From the NCBI GenBank assembly GCA_902797565.1, contig CADBTO010000176.1, forward strand, positions 1 to 5,707: a stretch of DNA of 5,707 bases, given 5' to 3'. The stretch is from an uncultured Lachnospiraceae bacterium (GTDB lineage: Bacteria; Bacillota; Clostridia; Lachnospirales; Lachnospiraceae). Both the position numbers and the translations under genes were made by a program. Position 1 is the stretch's first letter; each line of letters opens with the position of its first letter. Positions 1 to 5,707 of the stretch are shown here, piece by piece. A model generated the notes under the pieces. The model had not been told where the DNA came from, ran no database searches, and saw nothing but the letters and a program-made list of their open reading frames with translations.

Positions 1-2934
1 CAGCTTGCCTTCGAAGATCTGCTCATCGCCGCGGCGGATCCGCACGGAACATCCGCGCTCCACAACCCCGTCGTCCACGAAGGAACCTGCGATATTGCCC
101 ACGTCCGAAGATTTGAAGATCTGGCGGACAATCGCATGCCCCAAAATCTTCTCCTCGAAGATCGGTTCGAGCATGCCCTTCATTGCTGCCTCGACATCTT
201 CGATCGCATTGTAGATAACCTTGTAGAGCCGCAGATCCACGCCCTCGTGCTCCGCCGTGGACTTCGCCATGTTGTCCGGACGCACATTGAAACCGATAAT
301 AATCGCGTTCGACGCGGATGCCAGGTTCACATCGCTCTCGGTAATCGCACCAACGCCGCCGTGGATGATCTTTACCACCACTTCCTCGTTGGAAAGCTTC
401 TCCAGGCTCTGGCGTACTGCCTCCACAGAACCCTGGACATCTGCTTTGACAATGATGTTCAGTTCCTTCAGGTTGCCCGCCTGGATGCGGCTGAACAGGT
501 CGTCGAGGCTCATCTTCGTCCGGGAGTCTTCGATCAGCTTGTCCTTGTGTGCCGCAACAAAGGTCTCCGCAAAACTCCGGGATTCCTTTTCATTGTCAAA
601 TGCCGTGAAGATCTCGCCAGCATTCGGCACTTCGGAAAGACCCAGGATCTCCACCGGCGTGGAAGGCCCTGCCTTCTTGACGCGCCTGCCGTTTTCATCG
701 ATCATCGCACGGACTTTTCCGTAAGATGCACCCGCAGCCACCGGATCCCCGACACGGAGCGTACCCTTCTGTACCAGTACAGTAGCGACCACGCCGCGAC
801 CCTTATCCAGCTCCGCCTCGATGACAAGACCCCTTGCCAGCCGCTTCGGATTCGCTTTAAGTTCCAGCACCTCAGCCGTCAGCAGGATCATCTCCAGCAG
901 GGAATCAATGCCCTCGCCGGTCTTTGCGGATACCGGTACGAACACCGTGCTGCCGCCCCAGTCCTCCGGGATGAGTTCATATTCCGCCAGCTCTTTTTTC
1001 ACGCGATCCAGATTCGCGCCCGGCTTGTCGATCTTGTTGATTGCCACGATGATTTCGATGCCCGCCGCCTTGGCATGGTTGATTGCCTCGACCGTCTGGG
1101 GCATCACGCCATCATCTGCTGCCACGACCAGGATCGCGATATCCGTCGAAGACGCACCACGCATACGCATTGCCGTGAACGCTTCGTGTCCCGGTGTGTC
1201 AAGGAAGGTGATCTTCTGGTCGTCCACACGCACGACATACGCACCAATCTTCTGTGTGATGCCGCCTGCCTCGCGGTCGGTCGTATGGGTATCCCGGATT
1301 GCATCGAGCAGCGATGTTTTCCCGTGATCGACATGCCCCAGCACAGAAACAACCGGCGGACGGACTGCCATCAGCGCCTCGTCTTCTTCTTCCTCTTTCA
1401 GCAGTTCGGCGATGACATCCACCTTCTCCTCCGGCTCGCAGACGCAGTTGAACTCCAGCGCGATCTCTTCTGCCTTCTCGTAGTCGATGTCCTGGTTCAG
1501 CGTCACAACCTGCCCTTTCATGAACAGCTTCTTGATGACCTCTGAAGCCTTCACCTTCATACGCTCTGCCAGCTCACGGATCGTCAGATGCTCCGGCAGC
1601 GTCAGGGTCAGGATCTCGTCCGCAGCACGGGTCTCCTTCTTCTGGCCCTGCCCGCGGTTCTTCTTCTTCCCGCCGTTCTTCTCCAGATTGACGCTCTTCT
1701 CCTGCTTGCCCTTGCCAAAGCCTTCTCCCTTGGTGTCTTTTGCGCCCTTCTTCTTCTTGCCCTTGCCCCGCGTATCTTCAGACGCATTTGGCTTGTTCTG
1801 GTTCTGGTTCTGGCTCTGGTCTTTGCCCTTGCCCGCACGCTGCTCATCGCGACGGTCGTTCTTCTTGTCCTTCCTGCCCTGCTTCTCTTCGGATGCCTTC
1901 TTGCTGCCAATACCGCCATCCAGCTGCAGTTTCTCCAGCTTCTTCTCGTTCTTGTTCCGATCCTTCTTTTTGGAATCACCCTTCTGGCGCTTGCGCTCCT
2001 CTACCGGTTTGCTGACAAACACTTCGTCCGGATGCGCAGAAAGCCCCTTCGGACGGATAGTCCGCTCGCTTTCCGGCCGGGGACGGATGATCTTGTGCCC
2101 TTCGGGACGCTGCGGCTGCTGCCTCCGCGCTCCGCCGCCGCCCTGGCCCTGCCTGCCATCATTATTTCTCCTGCCCTGGCCATCGCCGCGGTTTTCCTGA
2201 CGCCTTGCGCCGCGTCCTTCGCCGGACGTCTGCTGGCGGCCCTGGTTCTGGTTCTGATTCTGGTTCCCGCCCTGGACACGGCGTCCTTCACCGCCCCTGC
2301 CCTGATTCCGGTCCCGATCCTGTCCCTGGCCCTGGCCGCGCTCGCCGCCGGAGCGCGCATTCCCCTGCTCCTGCCTGCGTCCGCCGTTATTGTTTCCGCC
2401 AGACTGCTTGCCATTGCCCCTGCCAGGCTGCTTGCCGCCAGGAGACTGCTTGGAATACTGGGGGTTAAACACCGCCGTGATCGAAGATTTTTTCTTCTTC
2501 GCGTTTGCGTCCTTATCCTTCTGCTGCGCAGCGTCTTTAGATGATTCTTTTGAAGATTCTTTTACAGCTTCTTTTGCCGGCTTCTTCACATCTTCTTTTG
2601 CTGTTTCTTTCGTAACTTCTTTTCCTGTTTCTTTTACTGTTTCTTTTTGCATATCTTTGGGAGCCTCTTTCGGGACTTCTTTGTGTACTTCCTTGTAAAC
2701 CTCTTTACTAACTTCTTTGCCAGCTTCTTTGCCGGTCTTTTTCTCCACAGCCGGAGCAGATGCTGCCGGAGCCGCACCGCCCTTCTGGAAACGCCTGCGG
2801 ACTTCCTCCACTTCTGTTTCCTCCAGATTACTGGAATGTGTCACGCTCTTTCCTTTCGCATTCCAGTAGTCCGTGATCTCTTTATTTGAAACGCCCAGCT
2901 CCTTTGCCAGGACGTTGATCCTCATTTTCGCCAT
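1..2934 (-). CDS. infB: Translation initiation factor IF-2, 3' end cut by the window edge
   Basis: IF2 is the initiation GTPase that positions formyl-Met-tRNA on the 30S subunit and promotes 50S joining; it acts in the cytoplasm. The frame stays open for 978 codons to the window edge; family alignment from memory suggests about 50-55 C-terminal residues are missing. Domains in order: a first IF2_N domain (about 2-51, [15 protein letters not shown]), a disordered linker (about 55-440), a second IF2_N-like domain (about 443-498), and the G domain from about 524. G-domain motifs are intact: GHVDHGKT 533-540, GGITQ 557-561, DTPGH 579-583, NKID 633-636 and SAK 669-671. Domain II (about 700-790), domain III (about 808-905) and the start of the C-terminal fMet-tRNA-binding domain follow. 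The ATG is set by GGAGGG six bases upstream. It is the last operon gene seen, 37 bp after ylxQ. The linker is far longer than in B. subtilis IF2 (about 716 residues in total). Confidence 0.98.
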   Translation of the reverse strand, partial: MAKMRINVLAKELGVSNKEITDYWNAKGKSVTHSSNLEETEVEEVRRRFQKGGAAPAASAPAVEKKTGKEAGKEVSKEVYKEVHKEVPKEAPKDMQKETVKETGKEVTKETAKEDVKKPAKEAVKESSKESSKDAAQQKDKDANAKKKKSSITAVFNPQYSKQSPGGKQPGRGNGKQSGGNNNGGRRQEQGNARSGGERGQGQGQDRDRNQGRGGEGRRVQGGNQNQNQNQGRQQTSGEGRGARRQENRGDGQGRRNNDGRQGQGGGGARRQQPQRPEGHKIIRPRPESERTIRPKGLSAHPDEVFVSKPVEERKRQKGDSKKKDRNKNEKKLEKLQLDGGIGSKKASEEKQGRKDKKNDRRDEQRAGKGKDQSQNQNQNKPNASEDTRGKGKKKKGAKDTKGEGFGKGKQEKSVNLEKNGGKKKNRGQGQKKETRAADEILTLTLPEHLTIRELAERMKVKASEVIKKLFMKGQVVTLNQDIDYEKAEEIALEFNCVCEPEEKVDVIAELLKEEEEDEALMAVRPPVVSVLGHVDHGKTSLLDAIRDTHTTDREAGGITQKIGAYVVRVDDQKITFLDTPGHEAFTAMRMRGASSTDIAILVVAADDGVMPQTVEAINHAKAAGIEIIVAINKIDKPGANLDRVKKELAEYELIPEDWGGSTVFVPVSAKTGEGIDSLLEMILLTAEVLELKANPKRLARGLVIEAELDKGRGVVATVLVQKGTLRVGDPVAAGASYGKVRAMIDENGRRVKKAGPSTPVEILGLSEVPNAGEIFTAFDNEKESRSFAETFVAAHKDKLIEDSRTKMSLDDLFSRIQAGNLKELNIIVKADVQGSVEAVRQSLEKLSNEEVVVKIIHGGVGAITESDVNLASASNAIIIGFNVRPDNMAKSTAEHEGVDLRLYKVIYNAIEDVEAAMKGMLEPIFEEKILGHAIVRQIFKSSDVGNIAGSFVDDGVVERGCSVRIRRGDEQIFEGKL
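2101..2460 (-). repeat. Low-complexity G/R/Q/N-rich tract in the IF2 linker
   Basis: IF2 residues 159-278 consist almost entirely of Gly, Arg, Gln and Asn, with recurring GQGQ, GGR/RGG-like and NQNQNQ stretches. There is one alternating run at residues 224-231, and a second similar QSQNQNQN run lies outside this tract at 373-380. No folded domain is expected. Tracts of this composition often bind RNA non-specifically; that role is an inference here. The codons stay in one frame, so the tract is translated rather than a frameshift artefact. Confidence 0.8.
2530..2733 (-). repeat. Seventeen tandem xK(E/D)x tetrapeptides in the IF2 linker
   Basis: Residues 68-135 of IF2 read as 17 uninterrupted four-residue units with lysine in the second position ([20 protein letters not shown] ... 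SKDA). The third position is E or D in all units except one (VKKP). At DNA level this is a 12-bp period, seen on the plus strand as a recurring cttctt(t) core. The alternating charges predict either a single charged helix or a disordered polyampholyte. A region of this type is prone to copy-number change by slippage; that is an inference from the repeat. Confidence 0.9.
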
Positions 2935-2940
2935 GTTTCT

Positions 2941-2946
2941 CCCTCC
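2941..2946 (-). promoter_or_regulatory. Ribosome binding site of infB
   Basis: The minus strand reads GGAGGG followed by six bases (AGAAAC) and the ATG at 2934. This confirms the infB start and full-length initiation at the first IF2_N domain. It lies in the 37-bp gap after the ylxQ stop codon. Confidence 0.85.
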
Positions 2947-2971
2947 ATCTGGGTTTCGGCACACAGGGGGT

Positions 2972-3283
2972 TCATCCCTCCATCGCAAACTGCTTCATGA
3001 TTGAACTTGCAAACCCACTGTCGCAGACTGCAATGGTCATACGAAAACCCTTTCCAATCGCCCTTCCGATTTCCGCGCTGTTCCCATAGACCTGATAAGG
3101 TATATTCCGATATGCACATAAATCCGAAAAATGCTTTTTTGTATTCTCTGAGGCATCCTCCGCCACCAGCACAAGGGAAGCCATTCCTTCCTTGATCGCT
3201 TTTTCGCTGGAAAACTCCCCGCTCTTTAACCTTCCTGCCTTCGCCGCAAGGGACAGCAGGGAACGTACCTTATCCGTCTTCAA
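2972..3283 (-). CDS. ylxQ: L7Ae-family kink-turn RNA-binding protein YlxQ (RplGA), TTG start
   Basis: A 103-residue protein of the L7Ae/L30e/S12e/Gadd45 family, which binds kink-turn RNAs. The B. subtilis homologue is YlxQ/RplGA; its cellular role is not well defined. Family features are clear: [15 protein letters not shown] (residues 9-23), the [20 protein letters not shown] core (about 29-50), then an alpha/beta C-terminal half ending in [17 protein letters not shown]. The start codon is TTG, supported by GAGGTGG six bases upstream; no better ATG precedes the conserved N-terminus. The first 14 bp overlap the end of ylxR in another frame, suggesting translational coupling. Placement between ylxR and infB matches the standard Bacillota order. 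Length and motifs look intact. Confidence 0.93.
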   Translation of the reverse strand: MKTDKVRSLLSLAAKAGRLKSGEFSSEKAIKEGMASLVLVAEDASENTKKHFSDLCAYRNIPYQVYGNSAEIGRAIGKGFRMTIAVCDSGFASSIMKQFAMEG

Positions 3284-3545
3284 ACGCTTCCACCTCTTTC
3301 CTCAAGGACATCCGCAGCGTTTCATCCAGCCGCGCCTTCAGGCTGCGCTCAAAGGAACTGCGTTTCAGTGCCGCTTCCAGACAGCTGGCACGCCTGCAAA
3401 GATACGCACCCCTGCCTTCCAGCCTGCCGTCCACATCCAGCATCACTTCACCGTCCGGTGTCTTTCCCACCCGGATCAGCTCCTTCTTGCATTTCATTTC
3501 TCCGCAGCCCACACATTTGCGCAGCGGCTCCCGTGTCCTTGTCAT
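3270..3545 (-). CDS. rnpM: YlxR family protein, RNase P modulator RnpM
   Basis: A 91-residue basic protein of the YlxR family. The B. subtilis member has been renamed RnpM because it binds RNase P RNA and modulates its activity; that function is transferred by homology. Diagnostic motifs are present: P-x-RKCVGC (Cys11, Cys14), KKELIRV (20-26), the GRGAY motif (44-48) and a second cysteine pair (Cys50, Cys55) in LCRRASC. The C-terminal part is helical and rich in Arg/Lys/Glu (LKRSSFERSLKARL). The ATG follows the nusA stop by 30 bp. Its upstream AGGGAAGA is weaker than the sites of neighbouring genes, so translation may depend partly on coupling to nusA. Its last 14 bp overlap ylxQ. Confidence 0.94.
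   Translation of the reverse strand: MTRTREPLRKCVGCGEMKCKKELIRVGKTPDGEVMLDVDGRLEGRGAYLCRRASCLEAALKRSSFERSLKARLDETLRMSLRKEVEAFEDG
3290..3296 (-). promoter_or_regulatory. Ribosome binding site that fixes the TTG start of ylxQ
   Basis: The minus strand reads GAGGTGG, then AAGCGT, then TTG at 3283. The motif lies inside the ylxR coding sequence. Its strength and six-base spacing are the main reason to accept TTG as the initiation codon. Confidence 0.8.
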
Positions 3546-3575
3546 AGACGATTCTTCCCTTAACTCCAGTACCCC

Positions 3576-5042
3576 CTAGGAGGGAGTATCCAATATCTCC
3601 ATTTCCAGCAGTGCCGCCGCCGTTTCAGACAGGCCCGGAACCGGTGAGAGTGAACCGGCTGCTGCCGGTTCCGCAATGTCCTCCGCCGATCCTGCCGCCG
3701 CCTCTACAGCATTCTGCTGTACTGGCACACTATCTTCATAGGCCGCATCATCCAGATCAACCGGATCCCGGTCTCCATAGGTCTCCGGACGCACGCCATC
3801 ATCTTCCGCAACGTCAAACGCCGCATCTACGCCATCCGCGCCGCCTCCATAACCTGCATCAACGGCATCCGCGCCGCCATAACCTGCATCTATATCATCC
3901 GCGCCGCCATACTCCGCATCTATATCATCCAGGTCTTCATACGTTTCACCGAAACTCCCGTCGACTTCCTCGTCATAATCCATGAAGTCCCCGGCTTCCC
4001 GCGCCTGCGTTTCAGATTTGATGTCGATTTTGAAGCCGGTCAGACGCGCCGCCAGGCGGGCATTCTGCCCTTCCCTGCCGATTGCAAGGGAAAGCTGGTA
4101 ATCCGGCACCACGACGCGGGCCGTCTTTTCTTCGGAATCTGCCACCACCGCAATGACTTTCGCCGGGCTGAGCGCGTTTTCAATCAACATGGCCGCATTC
4201 TCATTCCACTCGATGATGTCTATTTTTTCCTCTCCCAGCTCCGCCACCACCGCGTTGACACGGCTCCCGTTCATCCCAACACAGGCACCCACGGCATCCA
4301 CATTGGGATCATTGGAAGCAACCGCAATCTTCGTCCGGTTTCCCGCTTCCCGCGCGATTGCCTTGATCTCCACAGTGCCATCCCGAACCTCTGCCACTTC
4401 TTCCTCGAACAGCCGCCGGATCAGCTCCGGATGGGTCCGGGATACCCGCACCCTCGCCCCTTTCTGCGTTTCATGGACATCCAGGATATAAACCTTGATA
4501 CGATCCGTCGGTTCATAATGCTCCGTCTTGATCTGTTCATTCTCTGAAAGGATTGCATCCACCTTGCCCAGATTGATGCTGATGTTCTTCCCGATGTACC
4601 GCTGTACCACGCCAGTAATAAGCTGGTGTTCTTTCTGACTGTATTCCGAAAAGATCACCGAGCGTTCTTCTTCCCGGATTTTCTGCAGGATCACATTCTT
4701 CGCCGCGCTCGTGGCAATCCGCCCGAAATTCTGGGACTCCACAGGAATATGTACGGTATCCCCCACCTGGAACGAGGAATCAATCTCCCGTGCCTCGTCG
4801 AGGCTGATCTCCTCAAGCGGATCGAGCACATCCTCCACCACTTCCTTTGCAGCAAGTACTTTGTACTCACAGGTTTCCGGATCCATAACCACGTTGATGT
4901 TGTCCGATCTTCCGAAATGGCTCTTGCATGCGATGACCAGAGCATTCTGAATTGCTTCGATAATCGTCTCCCGCTTGATGCTTTTCTCTTTTTCAAGAAG
5001 CGCCAGTGCCTCAATCAGCTCTGCATTCGCTCTTTTTGCCAT
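3576..5042 (-). CDS. nusA: Transcription termination/antitermination factor NusA with a long acidic tail
   Basis: NusA (488 residues) binds RNA polymerase and nascent RNA, affecting pausing, intrinsic termination and antitermination. Domains in order: the polymerase-binding N-terminal domain (about 1-135), an S1 domain (about 140-200, [22 protein letters not shown]), the conserved SRTHPEL linker (201-207), KH1 with GMNGSR (256-261) and KH2 with GREGQNAR (322-329). The ATG at 5042 is chosen over an in-frame GTG at 5084: it has GGGAGG seven bases upstream and gives the usual [14 protein letters not shown]-terminus. B. subtilis NusA ends soon after KH2 (about 370 residues). Here about 138 more residues follow, with 40 Asp/Glu, two Arg and no Lys, including a decapeptide repeat. 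These are not recognisable as the AR repeats of E. coli NusA. Confidence 0.97.
   Translation of the reverse strand: MAKRANAELIEALALLEKEKSIKRETIIEAIQNALVIACKSHFGRSDNINVVMDPETCEYKVLAAKEVVEDVLDPLEEISLDEAREIDSSFQVGDTVHIPVESQNFGRIATSAAKNVILQKIREEERSVIFSEYSQKEHQLITGVVQRYIGKNISINLGKVDAILSENEQIKTEHYEPTDRIKVYILDVHETQKGARVRVSRTHPELIRRLFEEEVAEVRDGTVEIKAIAREAGNRTKIAVASNDPNVDAVGACVGMNGSRVNAVVAELGEEKIDIIEWNENAAMLIENALSPAKVIAVVADSEEKTARVVVPDYQLSLAIGREGQNARLAARLTGFKIDIKSETQAREAGDFMDYDEEVDGSFGETYEDLDDIDAEYGGADDIDAGYGGADAVDAGYGGGADGVDAAFDVAEDDGVRPETYGDRDPVDLDDAAYEDSVPVQQNAVEAAAGSAEDIAEPAAAGSLSPVPGLSETAAALLEMEILDTPS
3807..3929 (-). repeat. Four tandem decapeptide units in the NusA acidic tail
   Basis: Residues 372-412 of NusA read as [31 protein letters not shown] and [10 protein letters not shown]. 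The DNA units are 30, 30, 33 and 30 bp; the first two differ at only 3 of 30 bases, so duplication is recent compared with the rest of the gene. The third unit carries one extra glycine codon and the fourth is degenerate. The pattern suggests unit copy number may differ between strains. Confidence 0.9.
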
Positions 5043-5049
5043 GATAAAA

Positions 5050-5055
5050 CCTCCC
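5050..5055 (-). promoter_or_regulatory. Ribosome binding site of nusA
   Basis: GGGAGG on the minus strand, seven bases before the ATG at 5042. It rules against the longer frame starting with GTG at 5084, whose first 14 codons do not resemble a NusA N-terminus and would run through the inverted-repeat leader. Confidence 0.85.
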
Positions 5056-5063
5056 TGATTGTT

Positions 5064-5106
5064 CGGTGCGATGCACCACCTCACCGGCCTTTCTGCCGGT
5101 GCGATG
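5064..5106 (-). promoter_or_regulatory. Structured leader between rimP and nusA: two hairpins and a direct repeat
   Basis: A 7-bp perfect stem (CACCGGC 5082-5088 with GCCGGTG 5095-5101, six-base loop) is followed on the minus strand by a 5-bp stem (5065-5069 with 5073-5077, three-base loop). The 10-bp sequence CGGTGCGATG (plus strand) occurs exactly at 5064-5073 and 5097-5106, so the arms of the two hairpins could exchange partners. No U-run follows either stem, so these are not ordinary terminators. Their closeness to the nusA ribosome binding site would allow an effect on nusA translation or mRNA processing; this is inferred. Confidence 0.45.
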
Positions 5107-5123
5107 ATGGATCACGCCTCCCT

Positions 5124-5618
5124 CTAAAAATCCACGTGCAGGCATACTTTGGAAACTGCGTCTTTTTCAAATGACAGTTCCTGCCCGTCCTCAAGAATCC
5201 GGATCACCCCGTCAGAAGCGCCAAGGAGCTTCCCGCAGAAATCCTTCCGCCGATCCGTGCCCTCCACCGCCTTGTAGGTATGCAGATCCACGATCCGCCC
5301 CAGGCTTTTTTCAAAATCCCTGGGCCGCTTCAGCGTCCTGCCCAGCCCCGGAGAGCTGACTTCAAAAATATATTCTTCTTTTACATAATCCTCGCGGTCC
5401 AGGATCTCATTCATCTCCCGGCTCACCTCCACGCAATCGTCGATGGTGATGCCCCCTTCCTTATCAATAAAGGCACGAAGAAAATGATCTTTCCCTTCCT
5501 TCACATACTCCACATCCCAAAGCTCAAAACCCATACGCTCCAGGATCGGAAGCAGGAAGGCTTCCGTCTTTTCCTCGACCGCCCTGCGATCTGATTTCTG
5601 ATTGCTGTTTTTTGCCAT
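5124..5618 (-). CDS. rimP: Ribosome maturation factor RimP
   Basis: RimP binds the free 30S subunit and assists late assembly of its head region. The 164-residue length fits the family (usually about 150-160). The N-terminal alpha/beta domain covers about 13-95, with GFELWDVEYVKEG (30-42), LRAFIDKEGGITIDDCVEVSRE (about 47-68) and the hallmark SSPGLGR (88-94). The SH3-like C-terminal domain runs from about 100 (DFEKSLGRIVDLHTY) to the end. The ATG is preceded by GGAGG four bases upstream. It is the first complete operon gene in the window, 81 bp before nusA; the 19 bp before its ATG lie directly after a terminator-like hairpin. No truncation or missing motif is seen. Confidence 0.96.
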   Translation of the reverse strand: MAKNSNQKSDRRAVEEKTEAFLLPILERMGFELWDVEYVKEGKDHFLRAFIDKEGGITIDDCVEVSREMNEILDREDYVKEEYIFEVSSPGLGRTLKRPRDFEKSLGRIVDLHTYKAVEGTDRRKDFCGKLLGASDGVIRILEDGQELSFEKDAVSKVCLHVDF

Positions 5619-5622
5619 AAAA

Positions 5623-5627
5623 CCTCC
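5623..5627 (-). promoter_or_regulatory. Ribosome binding site of rimP
   Basis: GGAGG on the minus strand with a short four-base spacer (TTTT) to the ATG at 5618. It begins only nine bases after the 3' arm of the upstream hairpin. Confidence 0.8.
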
Positions 5628-5636
5628 ATAACATGA

Positions 5637-5664
5637 AAAGTGAGCCCCGTCAGAGGCTCACTTT
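5637..5664 (-). terminator. Terminator-like or attenuator hairpin upstream of rimP
   Basis: A perfect 10-bp stem, AAAGTGAGCC (5637-5646) with GGCTCACTTT (5655-5664), encloses an eight-base loop. On the minus strand the 3' arm ends in CACTTTTC, a short U-run, so termination in the direction of rimP would be weak or conditional. Only 18 bases separate it from the rimP ATG, too few for a promoter, so operon transcripts probably pass through it. It could end an upstream transcript with readthrough, attenuate rimP, or protect or define an mRNA end. Confidence 0.6.
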
Positions 5665-5707
5665 ACGACGAAAATGATGAAGTTCACAGTTCGTAGGGGA
5701 GTCGAAC

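Noticed and set aside
136..1545. A 469-codon open frame on the plus strand
   Set aside because: It lies opposite the G domain and C-terminal part of infB, whose motifs are perfect on the minus strand. The plus-strand translation has no recognisable domain and no good ribosome binding site; codon bias of infB alone explains the lack of stops.
1516..1560. Internal ATG codons in infB as a start for a short IF2 isoform
   Set aside because: Short IF2 forms exist in some bacteria, but no convincing ribosome binding site precedes the methionines at residues 459 or 472, and starting there would cut into the second IF2_N-like domain.
1588..2544. A 318-codon plus-strand frame, very rich in Leu/Ala, resembling a membrane protein
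   Set aside because: It is the complement of the Lys/Gln/Gly-rich IF2 linker: codons such as AAG, CAG and GGC read backwards as CTT, CTG and GCC, giving false hydrophobic stretches.
2530..2733. Possible CRISPR-like or intergenic satellite repeat
   Set aside because: The 12-bp period keeps the reading frame of infB and encodes a regular peptide pattern; there are no spacers.
3571..3587. Small imperfect hairpin (ACTCCC with GGGGGT, minus strand) at the nusA stop codon
   Set aside because: Six pairs with one wobble and no U-run; too weak to call a terminator within an operon where ylxR starts 30 bp later.
3611..3985. A His/Pro/Arg-rich plus-strand frame with repeats
   Set aside because: It is a shadow of the repeated acidic tail of NusA; the repeat is explained by the minus-strand protein.
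5043..5084. Longer NusA starting with GTG at 5084
   Set aside because: The added residues (MRWCIAPNNQGGFI) are not NusA-like and the strong GGGAGG site serves the ATG at 5042.

Overview
The window is a bacterial housekeeping segment read entirely from the minus strand. It holds the conserved transcription/translation operon rimP - nusA - ylxR (rnpM) - ylxQ - infB. The gene order, strong GGAGG-type ribosome binding sites and a TTG start point to a Bacillota genome. The short IF2 linker motif SSITAVFNP and the moderately high GC content suggest Clostridia, probably a Lachnospiraceae-type gut bacterium. The taxon is an inference from memory of such proteins, not a search result.

Layout in transcription order (high to low coordinates): positions 5665-5707 are an edge fragment with no gene I can support. 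A perfect 10-bp stem hairpin (5637-5664) lies just upstream of rimP (5618-5124). An 81-bp gap with two small inverted repeats and a 10-bp direct repeat separates rimP from nusA (5042-3576). After a 30-bp gap comes ylxR (3545-3270), which overlaps the TTG-started ylxQ (3283-2972) by 14 bp. After 37 bp more, infB starts at 2934 and runs off the window at position 1, still open after 978 codons. The first half of the window is therefore not empty: it is one very long infB gene on the minus strand, and the long plus-strand open frames there are its shadows.

The genes act together. RimP helps mature the 30S subunit. NusA binds RNA polymerase and nascent RNA. YlxR/RnpM is reported to modulate RNase P. 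YlxQ is an L7Ae-type kink-turn RNA binder. IF2 brings initiator tRNA to the ribosome.

No undescribed gene system is visible. The unusual content is inside the proteins and leaders: an IF2 linker of about 385 residues with 17 perfect tandem xK(E/D)x tetrapeptides and a G/R/Q/N-rich tract; a NusA acidic tail of about 138 residues (40 acidic, 2 basic) carrying a decapeptide repeat; and a terminator-like hairpin that leaves no space for a promoter before rimP.
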